Shown: positions 26,278 through 36,877, counted from the stretch's first letter. The stretch is DNA of 64,000 nucleotides from Paramacrobiotus metropolitanus (GCF_019649055.1 NW_026570318.1:496001-560000); one strand, 5' to 3'. Notes: generated from the sequence alone by a model not told the origin. A program made the numbers and translations.

Positions 26278-26879
26278 CTACCTAATTAAGTGGTGCTGCA
26301 TATGTATATTTGTGCACCTGTTGAATTTAAGTTTTAAAAAAAAATCATTCTGGATTTTTTTTTATTATCCCGACAATCTTCCTTTCTGCCATCGCCAGAA
26401 ATCAGTGACGACGTCTGGTTGTCGTCTAATTATAGTGCGACGACCCTTTCATTCCCGCCACTGTTTCGGTAACCTTTTTTAGGCCGCACGTGACTGATTT
26501 GTCGTTTTTAGCCGTACCGGCGATAGCGACCTTCCCCAATTTTTCACGGAGGCCTCGGAGTTCTCCGTCCCATTTCTCCTCCCCCACCGACGCTCTCCTC
26601 TTCCTCTTTGAAGGGAATTTCGCTGCAACACACCAGCAACGCCCGCTGAGAAATGGAAAGCGGTACGTGTTGGGTATACTGTTACACGGCCGATTTATGT
26701 TTTGCGTAATTCAACACGTTGTGTACCATGCAGCGGTCTGCCCTTTGCGTAATAAATTCATTATTGTCACCCAAAACGCAGTCAGCTGCACGGTGCACAA
26801 CGTGTTGAATTGTGCATATCGGCCGTCGGAAACTTTTGTTTCTTTAAAAATTTCAGAAAACAACGCCGAGCGGCCGCAA
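26278..26879. other. Left non-coding region of the Polinton
   Basis: Holds the presumed 5' region of the first gene and a strong imperfect hairpin at 26708-26811. The open frame that starts at 26490 upstream of the chosen Met has no recognisable content and is treated as leader. Confidence 0.4.
26708..26811. promoter_or_regulatory. Long imperfect inverted repeat upstream of first Polinton gene
   Basis: Arms 26708-26733 and 26786-26811 share AATTCAACACGTTGTG and continue to TGCAG with two mismatches, around a 52-bp spacer. It could act as a regulatory or replication structure; there is no direct evidence for either. Confidence 0.5.
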
Positions 26880-29471
26880 ATGAGCGCGCCCCAGCAAGGG
26901 CAGCCTCAGGGGCAACTGCCCCAGGGCACCGTTTCTGTTGCTGATGGCAGCGCAGCACTGTCTCCAACTCGCCCGAATACAGCCCGCGGTGCTGTGGCAG
27001 ACACGGACCAAGGATCCGGGAGCCAGAAAGGCGACGGAACTGGAGCGGATGAGTCCGCAGATAGCAGCCCCCCTCGCCTCCGTATTGATGCGCGCCGCTC
27101 ACGCGCCCTTCCGAATGCAGACTCCGCCGGCAAAACTGATGCGTGCGTACTGCAGTACTTAAATATTATATTTTTATAGTTATAGTTACTAACATATATT
27201 TATATATATATATTATTGTTATTGATGTTAAACAGTTATTATTATTGTAATTAACAAGATCTTTTTAATTTTAAAGTTCTCAGGGCAATACGGCTCCGGC
27301 GAAGAAAAAGCGCGGTGCCGCTCGTCCGAAGGCTGCTCCCACACGCTCTTCTTCCCGTAAGAAGGCTACAAACCCAGCGACGAAGAAGAAAGCCGCCACA
27401 GCTGCAAAGGTGCCCTCGACTGGGAAAGCGGCACCGACATCCTCTGTGCCGAATACTGCTGAGCCATCCGCGACGCCAGCTGCCAAGAAGGGCGGCGGTA
27501 AACAAAAGCTCCCGTGTTCAGGGCAACGCGAAGAAGAAGGCGGCCGGAGCTAAGCAAGACTCCGAAGCAAAAAAGGCTGCTTCCGCTGCCAAAAAAGCGG
27601 AGGCCGCTTCCAAGAAAGCCGCTGCAAAGAAGCCAGCATCGGCAAAGGCGTCCGCTGGTAGAAAGTCCAAGTCGACTTCCACCGGCCTGTGGACCTTGGC
27701 TCCGCCGGCTACCAATTCTCCGGCCACCAGTCTTCCGGCCACCGGTCCTCCGGCCACCGGTTTTCCGGCCACCGGTTTTCCGGCCACCGGCCCTCCGGCC
27801 ACCAATTCTCCGGCCACCAGTCTTCCGGCCACCGGTCCTCCGGCCACCGGTTTTCCGGCCACCGGTTTTCCGGCCACCGGCCCTCCGGCCTTCTCCGGCC
27901 ACTTCCGGCCACCAATTCTCCGGCCACCAGTCTTCCGGCCACCGGTCCTCCGGCCACCGGTTTTCCGGCCACCGGTTTTCCGGCCACCGGCCCTCCGGCC
28001 ACCAATTCTCCGGCCACCAGTCTTCCGGCCACCGGTCCTCCGGCCAACGGCCCTTCGGCCACCGGTTTTCCGGCCACCGGCTTTCTGGCCACCAGTCTTC
28101 CGGCCACCGGTCCTCCGGCCAACGGCCCTTCGGCCACCGGTTTTCCGGCCACCGGTTTTCCGGCCACCGGCTTTCCGGCCACCGGCTTTCCGGCCACCGG
28201 TTTTCCGGCCACCGGCTTTCCGGCCACCGGCTTTCCGGCCACCAGTTCTCCGGCCACCGGTCCTCCGGCCAACGGCCCTCCGGCCAACGGCGCTCCGGCC
28301 ACCGGTACTCCGGCAGCCGGTCTTCCGGCCACCGGCCCTCCGTTCACCGGCCTGCCGACCCTGACCCCAACTACCCGGCCTCCACCGTCCAGGCCTCCGC
28401 CGACTCGGGCCCAGCCGACCCGAGCTCCGCGGACATCCGGTCCGTTGACCAGGCAACCCGCTAAGCGAACCTTGAGCCCGGCACGTTTCGACCAAGAGCC
28501 CAGCACCAGCAGTGGGCCGAACGGTTCTGTCCGCAAGCAACAGCTTGGGCCTGCGCAGAAGAAACAGCGCTCAGCTGCCGCTCCGGACGGGATGCATCTG
28601 TGCAACCGCATCACGAAGTTGAAGGTCGGCAGGAAGACCCATCCGGTCGCCCACTGGAAGTCGACCGTACTCGAATTTCGCCATATTGATGTACCGTCTG
28701 ACGCCGAGCTTTCCGAAGAAGAAGGAGAGCTGGAAGATTTCGTGGATGCCCGTGACGGGCAAAGTGGATATGTAGAGGTAGGTCACTTTCATACACCCAC
28801 GGCAACACCCACGGTACACCCACGGCAACACAAACGTCAGTTTATTTTATGTTTAATTGCAGGCTCGTGAACGCCTGGAGAAGCTGCGTGAAGACATCCA
28901 GCTGCGCGGCGGCAAAAGGTTCCGTTGTCCATTTTGCGGCTTTCTTGCCGGCAGTACTGGTCGTAAGGAGACCGTCGCGCGTCACGTGGGCGGGATTCCA
29001 GGACACGGAGGTCAGCGGTCGTGCTGGGCTTGGGCCACGTCGGATGATCCAGTCTCCCGTCACGAATACCTGCTGCGGCGCTTCCCCACCCGCAAGGTGC
29101 AATGGGTGATGCTGAACGAGAACGGGGACGAGACGGGAGAATCGGGCGAGGAAAACTGGCCTCCGGCGTGGGTTGGGCGCACTACTTACCTGTACCCAGA
29201 GCACGAACTAGACGCTCATGTGGTCCAGCAACACGCGCAGGCCGATGGGCAGCAGCCTGCACTGGAGGTCCTGGCCGGTGGCGACGCAGAAGAAGTGCCG
29301 CAACAGCCGGCAGCGGCTGCGGGGCACGCCGCGCTGGACAGCTGGACGGAGGAGGACGAAAACCTGGTGGAGACCGGGGCAGGTTGGGACGCTCTGATGG
29401 CTGGTGGGGAAGCGGTTCCCGAAAACCCATTGCTGTCGGAGGATGAGGATGGAACTGGCGGGGCAGCCTAA
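26880..29471 (+). CDS. Proline-rich repeat protein with CCHH-type zinc-finger-like end
   Basis: Three exons: 26880-27146, 27284-28777 and 28863-29471. The N-terminus (MSAPQQGQPQGQLPQG) is polar, followed by Lys/Ala-rich basic tracts. A long array of five-residue repeats (FPATG, PPATG, NSPAT) is coded by a 15-bp unit at about 27712-28370. The C-terminal part has an acidic patch (SEEEGELEDF), a CPFCG...HVGGIPGH finger-like motif and an acidic tail. The last intron (85 bp, phase 0) carries the ACACCCACGG repeat. The frame breaks twice: one base near 27504-27507, and a 20-bp irregularity inside the repeat near 27890. The role is unknown; it may bind nucleic acid. Confidence 0.6.
27712..28370. repeat. 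15-bp coding minisatellite (TTTTCCGGCCACCGG type)
   Basis: About 44 copies of a 15-bp unit in the first Polinton gene. Because the unit is a multiple of three, several frames on both strands stay open and give spurious ORFs of 300-390 residues. Confidence 0.9.
28793..28830 (+). repeat. ACACCCACGG intronic repeat (first gene, intron 2)
   Basis: Three tandem units inside the 28778-28862 intron, about 32 bp before the AG. Confidence 0.9.
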
Positions 29472-29796
29472 TGTTTTGTTTGTTTTTTGTAGTTCGTTGC
29501 GTATATTTTTTGTATACTTTCCAAGGAACCGTAGGTGTTCAGAATACACGCTGTTACTGCACTTGGTTTTACTGGTAAAGATGATTACTGTTATTATGGT
29601 ATTATTGATTTTACTGTGTTATTACGTTTTTTTTTTGTATTTGCTAATACGATTCTTGAGTTTGCAGTTGTTGGTATTTTGCTTGTACGTAAACGCTAAA
29701 TAAGCTGCGTTATATCAAAGTACAGTAACACTGTATTAAAATTTACCGCAGTAATTACAACTTGGATTAAAAACAGCAGGTAAGTTATAAGAATCC
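29472..29796. other. Short intergenic stretch
   Basis: AT-rich 3' region of the first Polinton gene. Nothing else is recognised. Confidence 0.35.
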
Positions 29797-30098
29797 TAAA
29801 ATTTTCGAGATTCGACGGCTACCCGTGGCATTATCAGATTCAGATGCAGCGTAGAACTGCAGCGGACTCGAACTGCCATTCACCGGCAATTTAAATTCGA
29901 ATCTTGCACACGGTACGCTGGTGACGTAATTGAACTCGAAGAGAAGAATGGGAGGCGGGGCTTCCGATTCTTCGTTCTCAGTATAGCGAATCGTGGGAAA
30001 GCCAAGTCCAGCTGGTTTTGCCTTGCAATTTTAGCCAGTTCTTCTACAGTCTCCATTCTCACTGAGTCAAAGTTCTCTTCTTCCACATTTCTGGCCAA
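29797..30098 (-). CDS. Small hypothetical Polinton protein with a frame break
   Basis: Starts MARNVEEENFDSVRMETVEE and runs through KIARQNQLDLAFP. From near 30000 a different frame looks more protein-like (PPPILLFEFNYVTS, FEFKLPVNGSSSPLQFY). A single-base shift there would give about 95 residues. It diverges from the plus-strand gene starting at 30122, with only 23 bp between start codons. The family is not recognised. Confidence 0.35.
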
Positions 30099-30121
30099 TA
30101 ATTGTTTTCCTATGGTTTATA

Positions 30122-32092
30122 ATGGACTTCAGCTGGTTAGATTTTGATGACTATGATGCCGATTTTAATCTTGATAATCCGCCCGCATTATCTACAAATA
30201 GCGGGCCAGTGGACGCCGACGCGCAATGGATCGCTGATATGGCTGTGGTTCTAGCTGAGATGGGCATGCCGAATGGTGACCCTACAGAGCAGATGGAGAC
30301 CGGAGACCCATTGGTTACGGAGGTCGACGCCCGTGTTTCTTTTGAGCAATGCGGTATGCAAACGGTGGAACCGGGTACGCAGAGCAGCTTTCCAGAGAAC
30401 CACGCCAATTTTGTAGCTGAGGTTAGTGCTTGGACTGACGTTGATTCTGCCGGACCAACCAGCTTGCCCCTATTGCTACGCTTATCGGTCAGCCAACTTT
30501 TGTGGATGGAGTTCTCACGGGCGGAGCTGGGAACATTTTCAACGGCGGTGTTGGTTCTCCCTTACAGCCGATTACCGTAGAAGTCTTGCAAAGTGGATTC
30601 AGCGGTTTGGAATCGCCTCCGGACAGTGGCAACGAAGTTATTCAGGGGCAAACGGTGAACGAATGGGTGGACCTATGGAAAATTTTATCGTCGCCGTTAC
30701 CGCAATCAGCAGAACCGTCACCAAGGGATCAGTTTCTGCGAGGTACTTAATGTTTTTGTGTGGATATACTGTATTACACTGCTCAGGTTGTCAGAATTTG
30801 ATTAGTTTCGTCGCTAAAATTGCATAACTCTATCAGAAGTACGAAAACTTCGTAAGTTGTATTTGCAGTCGTAATAACCAACACCCACGTTCACACCCAC
30901 GGGTGTATATTTTAGTTCTTGTTTTAAGTAAAGCGTTAATCCAGAATGACTGTATTAATTTTTGGATTGTTATGTGCAGAAAGCGAACCCGTAGAACGGA
31001 TGAACTTTGGAAACGCATCGCTTGCACTCACGAGGGACAACCGCGGCGAGGTCTACACCGTTCAGTTAATGTCTCCCATGGGAGTACTTACTACAGGAAA
31101 AGCTGAATTCGTAGCATTCCTCCAGTATATGCTTTCGTATAAAAGCCATTTGGACTGGAAGCGACCAGCCAACATCAAAGTGAAGCGACGCCACGCCATG
31201 ATTGAATGCCCTCTGCACGATTTTGGCCCTCGTCTACGGGGAACGTTTGTCAGCATGGGTCGCGGTGAAGCGCACTTCAGATTCGAGGCTTTAGGAAGGA
31301 AGATATTGTATCGAAGTGCGCGATACCGAGTCTTCAGAGATTTCCGGGATGCCGACGAGGTACAGCAACTACAGCTGCTGAATGAGTTTGTGCCGCGAAA
31401 AGACCGTGGATATGCAGGTAAAAAGTACATGGAATGAAACAGCAAATTCCGGTCAGTCAAATGTATGTGTTTTGAAGAGCTGCCAAACGCATTTTGGAGC
31501 ATCTATCTCGACAACATCAACGACGAAATTCAGCGTTTTAAGCCGGACTTCATGGGCAGAGACCTGAAGCGAAACGTGGAGAAACGTCTTTTACAAGAGC
31601 TGCCGACGGGATGTTTCTACTCGTGCTTGTATGATCATTTGGATTTGTTAGCATTGTATGACTTGCGACAGCTGTCTGATTTGAAACAGAAAGTGACGAA
31701 TCAGTTTTTTGATGAACTTAAGTTTTAGTTGTTCAATCGTAATTCGGCGCAATTGCAAGTTTTCCTTTTTTATTTCTGTACACCCACGGGGACACCCACG
31801 GTAACAATGAACATTCTATGCGTGCAGTATATCTCGGCTACTAGAACAGGCACATTGGAAACGTCTTCGTAAGAAGGTTATACATTTATTCTCATGGTAT
31901 GAGACTGTGCTGTTGGCGGTTGATCCACGGGCATATTTTTCTAAAAGAACAGCGAGTCGATCAGTAGCCACCACTCAACCTTACATACAAAGCGCTTTGT
32001 CAACTAACCTTTTGCTTAGCTCGTCACGACGTGAGATTCCGAACAGTACTGTTCCAGTGATCGGTTTGCAGGACCTTTCCAAACGCGTCTAG
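30122..32092 (+). CDS. Four-exon Polinton protein with acidic N-terminus
   Basis: Exons 30122-30742, 30980-31417, 31478-31721 and 31828-32092, with phase-consistent joins and about 520 residues in all. The N-terminus is strongly acidic and aromatic (MDFSWLDFDDYDADFNLDNP), reminiscent of activation domains. Later parts include a compact basic domain (ANIKVKRRHAMIECPLHDFG) and a C-terminal RXR-rich stretch. One base appears missing in CCCC at 30467-30470. Introns 1 and 3 carry the ACACCCACGG repeat; intron 2 (60 bp) does not. No homologue is recognised, and a regulatory role is only a guess from the acidic start. Confidence 0.5.
30881..30902 (+). repeat. ACACCCACGG intronic repeat (acidic-N gene, intron 1)
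   Basis: Two units (the first ends CACGT) inside the 30743-30979 intron. Confidence 0.85.
31780..31803 (+). repeat. ACACCCACGG intronic repeat (acidic-N gene, intron 3)
   Basis: Two units inside the 31722-31827 intron, 24 bp before the AG. Confidence 0.88.
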
Positions 32093-32221
32093 TAGAACAA
32101 AGAACGTAAATAGTGCGAATAACAGAAAATAAAAAACTGCCACCGTGACCTTTTCCCATCGCCGCTCGCGACGGTTAAGGTCGGGTAGCATGGCTTGGAG
32201 ATTAGACATTTCGACTTTCAC
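32024..32221 (-). CDS. Small single-pass membrane protein (putative)
   Basis: A 65-residue ORF: short charged N-terminus (DLNRRERRWEK) followed by a strongly hydrophobic helix (VAVFYFLLFALFTFFVLL). It overlaps the last exon of the upstream gene on the opposite strand by 69 bp, but the helix itself lies outside that exon. Small membrane proteins occur in related elements. It could be chance. Confidence 0.35.
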   Translation of the reverse strand: MKVEMSNLQAMLPDLNRRERRWEKVTVAVFYFLLFALFTFFVLLDAFGKVLQTDHWNSTVRNLTS

Positions 32222-32372
32222 TGCATTTGCAAAAATCTGTAACTGTCGTGATTACAGGCGTGGCCTTAAATGATTGCAAAAACAGAAAAAAGCAAAATGC
32301 AACTGAAAGCTGACTTAAAGCCTGAGTGCTCAGCGCTAAAATTTGCAGTATTGTTTCTTGATACTTTTTGCA

Positions 32373-32683
32373 ATGGAATCATTTGGCACATCTGCTTATA
32401 GTTCCGTGGAAAGTCGCGTACAAACGTTCCCTGCTGAAAAGTTTACTTTACGTATTCGAACTCCACGTCGTTTAGCCGAATGTGGATACATTTTGTTCCT
32501 TCGGAAGGTTACTTTCTCGCTGAGTGTTTTTGTTGTGGTCATCAACTGACACACTGTGATAGTGATACCGACTTTTGGGCGGCTCACGCTACGTATAACC
32601 CTGACTGTCGCTACTTGCAAGCACTGCGACCGGCTTTTGCGCAGAAATTTCGAGACGTAAATAAGTACTGGCAGGATTACTGA
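32373..32683 (+). CDS. BIR-domain protein 1 (IAP-like), frame-broken
   Basis: Contains a baculovirus IAP repeat. The sequence RVQTF and the LAECGY motif lie before the break; CFCCG, the histidine in AAH and the following NPDC complete the CC-H-C zinc site. A one-base loss in TTTT at 32491-32494 splits the domain, and both halves are otherwise intact. BIR domains bind caspases or IAP antagonists and are used by baculoviruses to delay host-cell death. No RING domain is present. First of three adjacent BIR genes. Confidence 0.7.
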
Positions 32684-32780
32684 GGTAAATTCGTTGTTTT
32701 TTTTTAACAGTACACGTATCGCCTGCCCATAAGACATAAGCTCTAACAAAATTGATGTTTTCGTGTGTTTCGTAGATTAA

Positions 32781-33182
32781 ATGGCTCCGTACAACAAACG
32801 GATGGCGCATTATCTAGCCCGCCTTAACAGCTTCAACCATGTCAAGCAATGGCAGTTCACCACTCAAACGAAAGAAGAGATGGCTGCATCTGGATTCTCC
32901 TATACGTGGTCGAACCTTATACACTGCTATCAGTGCGGACTTGGATTGAGGGATTTACTGCCGTACGAAAACGTAGATGTGCACCATGCTCGCTACCGCC
33001 CTCGGTGTCCAGTCATTGTGAGTCGAATCGGTTTGGATGCTATCGACCAGATCCGCCAGCTCCAGGAAAGCGCTTACGCATCAAGCTACCGCGTTCGGGA
33101 TCTGTGGGACCGGGAAGGACCCAGCAATGGTAATATATGTTTCTGTTGCGACGACGACGCTTTACGACCCCTAAAGTTATGA
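32781..33182 (+). CDS. BIR-domain protein 2 (IAP-like)
   Basis: An uninterrupted 133-residue ORF with one BIR: RLNSFNHVKQW, MAASGFSYT, then CYQCGLGL, a histidine in VHHARYRP and the final Cys of PRCPVI form the zinc site. A second Cys cluster near the C-terminus (ICFCCDDD) is too short to be a RING. Its stop overlaps the next start (ATGA at 33179-33182), suggesting coupled expression with BIR protein 3. Confidence 0.78.
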   Translation: MAPYNKRMAHYLARLNSFNHVKQWQFTTQTKEEMAASGFSYTWSNLIHCYQCGLGLRDLLPYENVDVHHARYRPRCPVIVSRIGLDAIDQIRQLQESAYASSYRVRDLWDREGPSNGNICFCCDDDALRPLKL

Positions 33183-33402
33183 AGACACCGGAAGAGCGCT
33201 TGTCTTCATATCCAACAGAGTGGAAATCCCATATTGTCCACCCAGTGCGACTGGCTGCAGCAGGATTTCAATGGAACGGAGGGACACGGCTGGGTGTGTT
33301 TACTGCGGACTGATAGTAAGCAGCTGGAAAAAAGGCGACGATCCCGAAGAAGTTCACCGTACTCTAAAGCCTGAGTGTAAAAGCTTGTGCTGTTTGTATT
33401 AA
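33179..33402 (+). CDS. BIR-domain protein 3 (IAP-like), frame-broken
   Basis: Starts MKTPEERLSSYPTEWKSHIV and reaches RLAAAGFQWNG. After a one-base shift in GGG near 33281 it continues CVYCGLIVSSWKKGDDPEEVH and PEC, which completes a BIR zinc site. At about 75 residues it is little more than the domain. Overlaps the preceding stop codon and lies 39 bp upstream of the ATPase gene. Confidence 0.65.
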
Positions 33403-33440
33403 AGCGGGTTTGTAGCTTTTGACATAAGTTTTCCACCACC

Positions 33441-34141
33441 ATGTATTGTGTGTTAAAAGAACTTCCGCGCTTCCAAGCGCCGTTTGGTATGTGTGTATGT
33501 GGGCCAACCATGTCGGGCAAAACGCAGTTCGTGTTATCTTTAATTAAAGACCGAGAGCTGTTGATTAGTCCACCTCCGCATCGAATAGTTTACTGCTATG
33601 GTGAATGGCAAAATGTTTTGATGATCTACAAGCGTCTGTTGAATTCATTAAGGGCATTGAAACAGTTCTGGAGTCTCCTAATTTTTTCGACACTAATCAA
33701 CAAACACTTTTAATAATCGATGACTTGGCTAGCGACATATGCAAAGACGTGCGCTGCTCAAATTTATTTACGCGCGGCATCCATCATAAGAAGGTTTCCG
33801 TTGTGTTATTGCTTCAAAACCTGTACAAACAGGGAAAGTCAATGAGGGATATTACGTTGAACTCTCAGTACCTTGTTTTGTTTAAGAGCGTGCGTGACGT
33901 TAATCAGATCAACCTACTTGCTCGGCAAACCGGACTCAGTCAGCTGCCAGACGCGTACCGCAAAGTCACTTCTGTGCCTTTTGAACCGCTCATTATTGAT
34001 ATGAGATCAACGTGCCCGGACTATTTAAGGGTGAGATCACACGCACTTCCCGAACAATCGGCGCGAATTTATGTTAAAGCTAATTGCAACGATATCCCCC
34101 AACCATGTCGGAACGAGTCAAAGCCCTCGCCCCTTTTGTGA
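33441..34141 (+). CDS. A32-type (FtsK/HerA-like) DNA-packaging ATPase
   Basis: Walker A is CGPTMSGKT near residue 25 and Walker B is TLLIIDDLA further on, followed by a sensor-like LLLQN. The order and length (about 230 residues) match genome-packaging ATPases of Polintons and nucleocytoplasmic DNA viruses, which pump DNA into capsids. A one-base loss in TTTT (33616-33619) lies between the Walker motifs. The 3' end overlaps the next gene by 37 bp. Confidence 0.85.
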
Positions 34142-34431
34142 TTACTTTGAAAGGCCTCAAACCAAAACAACGCCGCGTCTTGATGGGATTTGCCAACAAA
34201 CCGCAACTAAAGGCCATAGAAGAAATCGCTGTGAACATAATCAAAAACACCGTCAGCCTATCGCCGACTGAATTGGACAAGTGCAAACGTCATCGCAAAG
34301 CATTAAAGCTGCTTGCATTGCGACGGTATCCCATGAAAGCTAAGAAGCGCATTCTTCAGCAAGGAGGATTCTTGGGTGCAATTTTACCTGTTATTGCTGG
34401 CGTCTTGACATCGTTGATTGGTAATGGATGA
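34105..34431 (+). CDS. Small basic Polinton protein with amphipathic/hydrophobic end
   Basis: Start chosen at ATG 34105 (MSERVKALAPFVITLKGLKP). The body is basic and helical; the C-terminus is GGFLGAILPVIAGVLTSLIG, a glycine-bounded hydrophobic segment. Short proteins ending in such a segment sit between ATPase and integrase in Polinton and adintovirus genomes and are suspected membrane-active virion components. The stop overlaps the next start (ATGGATGA). Confidence 0.65.
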   Translation: MSERVKALAPFVITLKGLKPKQRRVLMGFANKPQLKAIEEIAVNIIKNTVSLSPTELDKCKRHRKALKLLALRRYPMKAKKRILQQGGFLGAILPVIAGVLTSLIGNG

Positions 34432-34831
34432 ATACTTTATTGTTCCTCGCCGCGTCATGGAAGAAAAACTTCACGAAAAGATCCAAGTCAACAGGGAGCC
34501 TCCCGAAGCAAAAGCCGTTGTTTCGTTGGACAATTTAATTGCGCAAACTTTGCAGCGAAAGGATATAAGTGAATACGAGAAAGCGAGCCAGCTTTCCAGT
34601 ATTCTGGAACGTTTTCTTGCTTTAAAACCAAAAGCTATGCCGGATGAAAACCCCGTAGAGCCGCCCAAATACGTGCCTCCAGTACCACCATCGCCACCAA
34701 AGAAGCCGCGCCCTAGTCGTCCCAAAGAAAAATCTGAGGAAATACCTATTCCAGTTGAACGGTTGCGGTCTGGCAGAAAGCAAACAGGGAACGGGATGAA
34801 ACGCAAAATTAACTGGATTACTTTATCATAA
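34424..34831 (+). CDS. Small Polinton virion-associated-like protein
   Basis: Starts MDEYFIVPRRVMEEKLHEKI, overlapping the previous gene by 8 bp. A helical N-terminal half is followed by a Pro/Lys-rich tail (PPKYVPPVPPSPPKKPRPSR) and a basic end. The EYFIVPR start is a pattern seen in proteins at this position in related elements. A minor structural role is inferred from position only. Confidence 0.5.
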   Translation: MDEYFIVPRRVMEEKLHEKIQVNREPPEAKAVVSLDNLIAQTLQRKDISEYEKASQLSSILERFLALKPKAMPDENPVEPPKYVPPVPPSPPKKPRPSRPKEKSEEIPIPVERLRSGRKQTGNGMKRKINWITLS

Positions 34832-34906
34832 TGTCTGGATTTTTGCCGTCGGTTATTAGGTTGTGCCGCTTCTTCAAAATTAACTGTGTTTCTAATTGCT
34901 GCAACG

Positions 34907-35958
34907 ATGGATCGTCTAATGAGAAAATACCTCGACCCTCGTCATCCCGGAAGTTTTGGAGGCGTCGAGCGATTCCGAAGAACACTAAAAACCAGGACCA
35001 ACAAACGGAGAGCCCAGGAGATACTGGAAGAGATCGATGCATACACTGTCACCAAAGAAAGTCGGAAACGGTTTCCACGAAATCCAGTGATAGTTACCAA
35101 TCTGCGGCAGCAGTACCAAGCTGATTTGGCAGACTTGTCGAAATATTCCAAAGAGAACGATGGGATAAAATACTTGCTCTTTGTCATTGATTGCTTTTCC
35201 AAAATGCTGAGCATCCAAGCCTTGAAGGCCAAAACCGGAAAAGAAACACGTGATGCCCTTCAGAAAGCCTTCGAACAACTAGGATTTCCTGAAAAGCTGC
35301 AGTACGACAAGGGCACGGAAATGCTGAACACAACTGTTCGCGCATTTCTGAAAGACCACGACGTACAGTTCTTTACCTCCCAGAACGAAGACGTAAAGTG
35401 TGCCATGGCGGAAAGAGTAATACGTACAATTAAATCCCGCATGTTCCGATTGTTTCGCTACCGCGTCAGCACCCGCTACATTGACAAGTTATCTGATATG
35501 GTGCACTCATATAATCACTCACCACACAGCGCTCATGGAATGCGACCCATCGACGTCAAGCAAGAGAATTCTCTGCTTGTCTATAACAAGTTATATCCAG
35601 CGCTAACAGTGAAAAGACCTCGGTACAAGGTGAACGATGCCGTGCGAATTTCGATTCGAAAAGGAAAAGTGGAAAAGGATACACCTACCGATTTAAGGAG
35701 GAGATCTTCTTCATTCAACAAGTCATTCCTCATCCTGTACCGGTCTACGTTTTGAAAGACTATCAGGACAATACCATTGACGGAAAATTTTACGAACCAG
35801 AATTATCTCTCGTGCGCAACGTGCCTGACAAAGAGCACACTGTGGACTTTATTGTAAAGCGTCGCGGAAAGAAGGTGTTAGTCCGTTGGTTAGGTTACGG
35901 ACCCGAACACGATCAGTGGATCGATGAAAAATGTATGAAGGTGCGCCGTTCTACCTAA
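34907..35958 (+). CDS. Retroviral-type integrase with C-terminal chromodomain
   Basis: The N-terminal region has HPGSFGGVERF. The rve catalytic core follows with Asp in QADLADLSKYS, Asp in LQYDKGTEM and Glu in MAERVIRTIK, the DDE triad. After a one-base loss in AAAAGG (35673-35678) it continues through IQQVIPHPVPVYVLKDYQ into a chromodomain (DFIVKRRGKKVLVRWLGYG, then HDQWIDEKC). It integrates the element; the chromodomain may guide it to modified histones. The end overlaps the minor capsid start by 28 bp. Confidence 0.88.
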
Positions 35959-36875
35959 CTCTACCCAGCGATGTGGCTACCGATCCCGCCAACACCCCGT
36001 CCAATTGGACTACCAAGCTAAAGCATCCTATTACATTGAAAGGCAAATGGGAGATGGCATTGGTGGAGTTACAGTACCTGAACTCTTTTTACACTCTGCC
36101 AGTTGAGCAGAAAATCCAAGTGGATGTTGTGCGAGAATTTTATTTGAGAAAAGACGGGGAGTTTATCCAAACTCCAAGATATGTCAGTGCCCAGAAAAGC
36201 ATTGTTGTACCTCCGGGTAATTACAAGAACGCTGAGTTGCTTCTTCAAACCATAAACTCTCTGGCTCCCGTCATTAAGACCTATCTGTTGGATGGAAAAG
36301 TGATTGACGACAAGAGTGCACTGCCAAACAATAAAATGTTTGAAGTGCAGTTTTTTACGCCAACCAACCATAAAGTCAAGCTGAGTATTGGGAATGACCG
36401 AGTATCCGTATGCTTTCCGCCCGAATCTTCAACGTTGCAAAAGATTCTGGGTTTCGATCAAAGCCAGTTTGAACCTAATGTTCCTGTTGAAACAACTGAT
36501 ACCGCACAAGGTCAGGCAAGAGCAAAATACTTAGCATTCTGGGACAAGGCGCCAGCACCAAAAGTAACTACGTTCATTTCCGACCGGCCTGTAAACACAT
36601 TGCTAGGCAATCAGAGTCTATTTGTGTACAGCGACGTGGCCGACTACAGTTTGATCGGTGACACAGCGGCGCAGTTTTTGCGTGCCGTACCTATTAGAGG
36701 CGAAGTTAATCAGACCGTGGAAGCACGTTTTGACATTCCTCATTATGTTCCTGTTCTTCGTCAACATTTTGAAACCATAAATCTGATTATTGCCAACGAC
36801 CTCGGAGCCGAAGCCAAGTTCCAAACGGGAAAGTCTCTGGTGAAACTACACTTTCGACCACAACGCCTGTACTGA
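35931..36875 (+). CDS. Minor capsid (penton-like) protein
   Basis: A 314-residue intact ORF beginning MYEGAPFYLTLPSDVATDPA; the FYLTLPS opening followed by NTPSNWTTKL is characteristic of the Polinton minor capsid protein, a single-jelly-roll penton homologue. It sits directly before the small basic protein and the major capsid gene, the usual order. No frame break. Confidence 0.78.
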   Translation: MYEGAPFYLTLPSDVATDPANTPSNWTTKLKHPITLKGKWEMALVELQYLNSFYTLPVEQKIQVDVVREFYLRKDGEFIQTPRYVSAQKSIVVPPGNYKNAELLLQTINSLAPVIKTYLLDGKVIDDKSALPNNKMFEVQFFTPTNHKVKLSIGNDRVSVCFPPESSTLQKILGFDQSQFEPNVPVETTDTAQGQARAKYLAFWDKAPAPKVTTFISDRPVNTLLGNQSLFVYSDVADYSLIGDTAAQFLRAVPIRGEVNQTVEARFDIPHYVPVLRQHFETINLIIANDLGAEAKFQTGKSLVKLHFRPQRLY

Positions 36876-36877
36876 AA

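Noticed and set aside
27366-28614. Minus-strand ORFs of 178-340 residues over the FPATG repeat
   Set aside because: Antisense shadows of a 15-bp coding minisatellite; the plus strand has matching splice sites and non-repetitive coding flanks.
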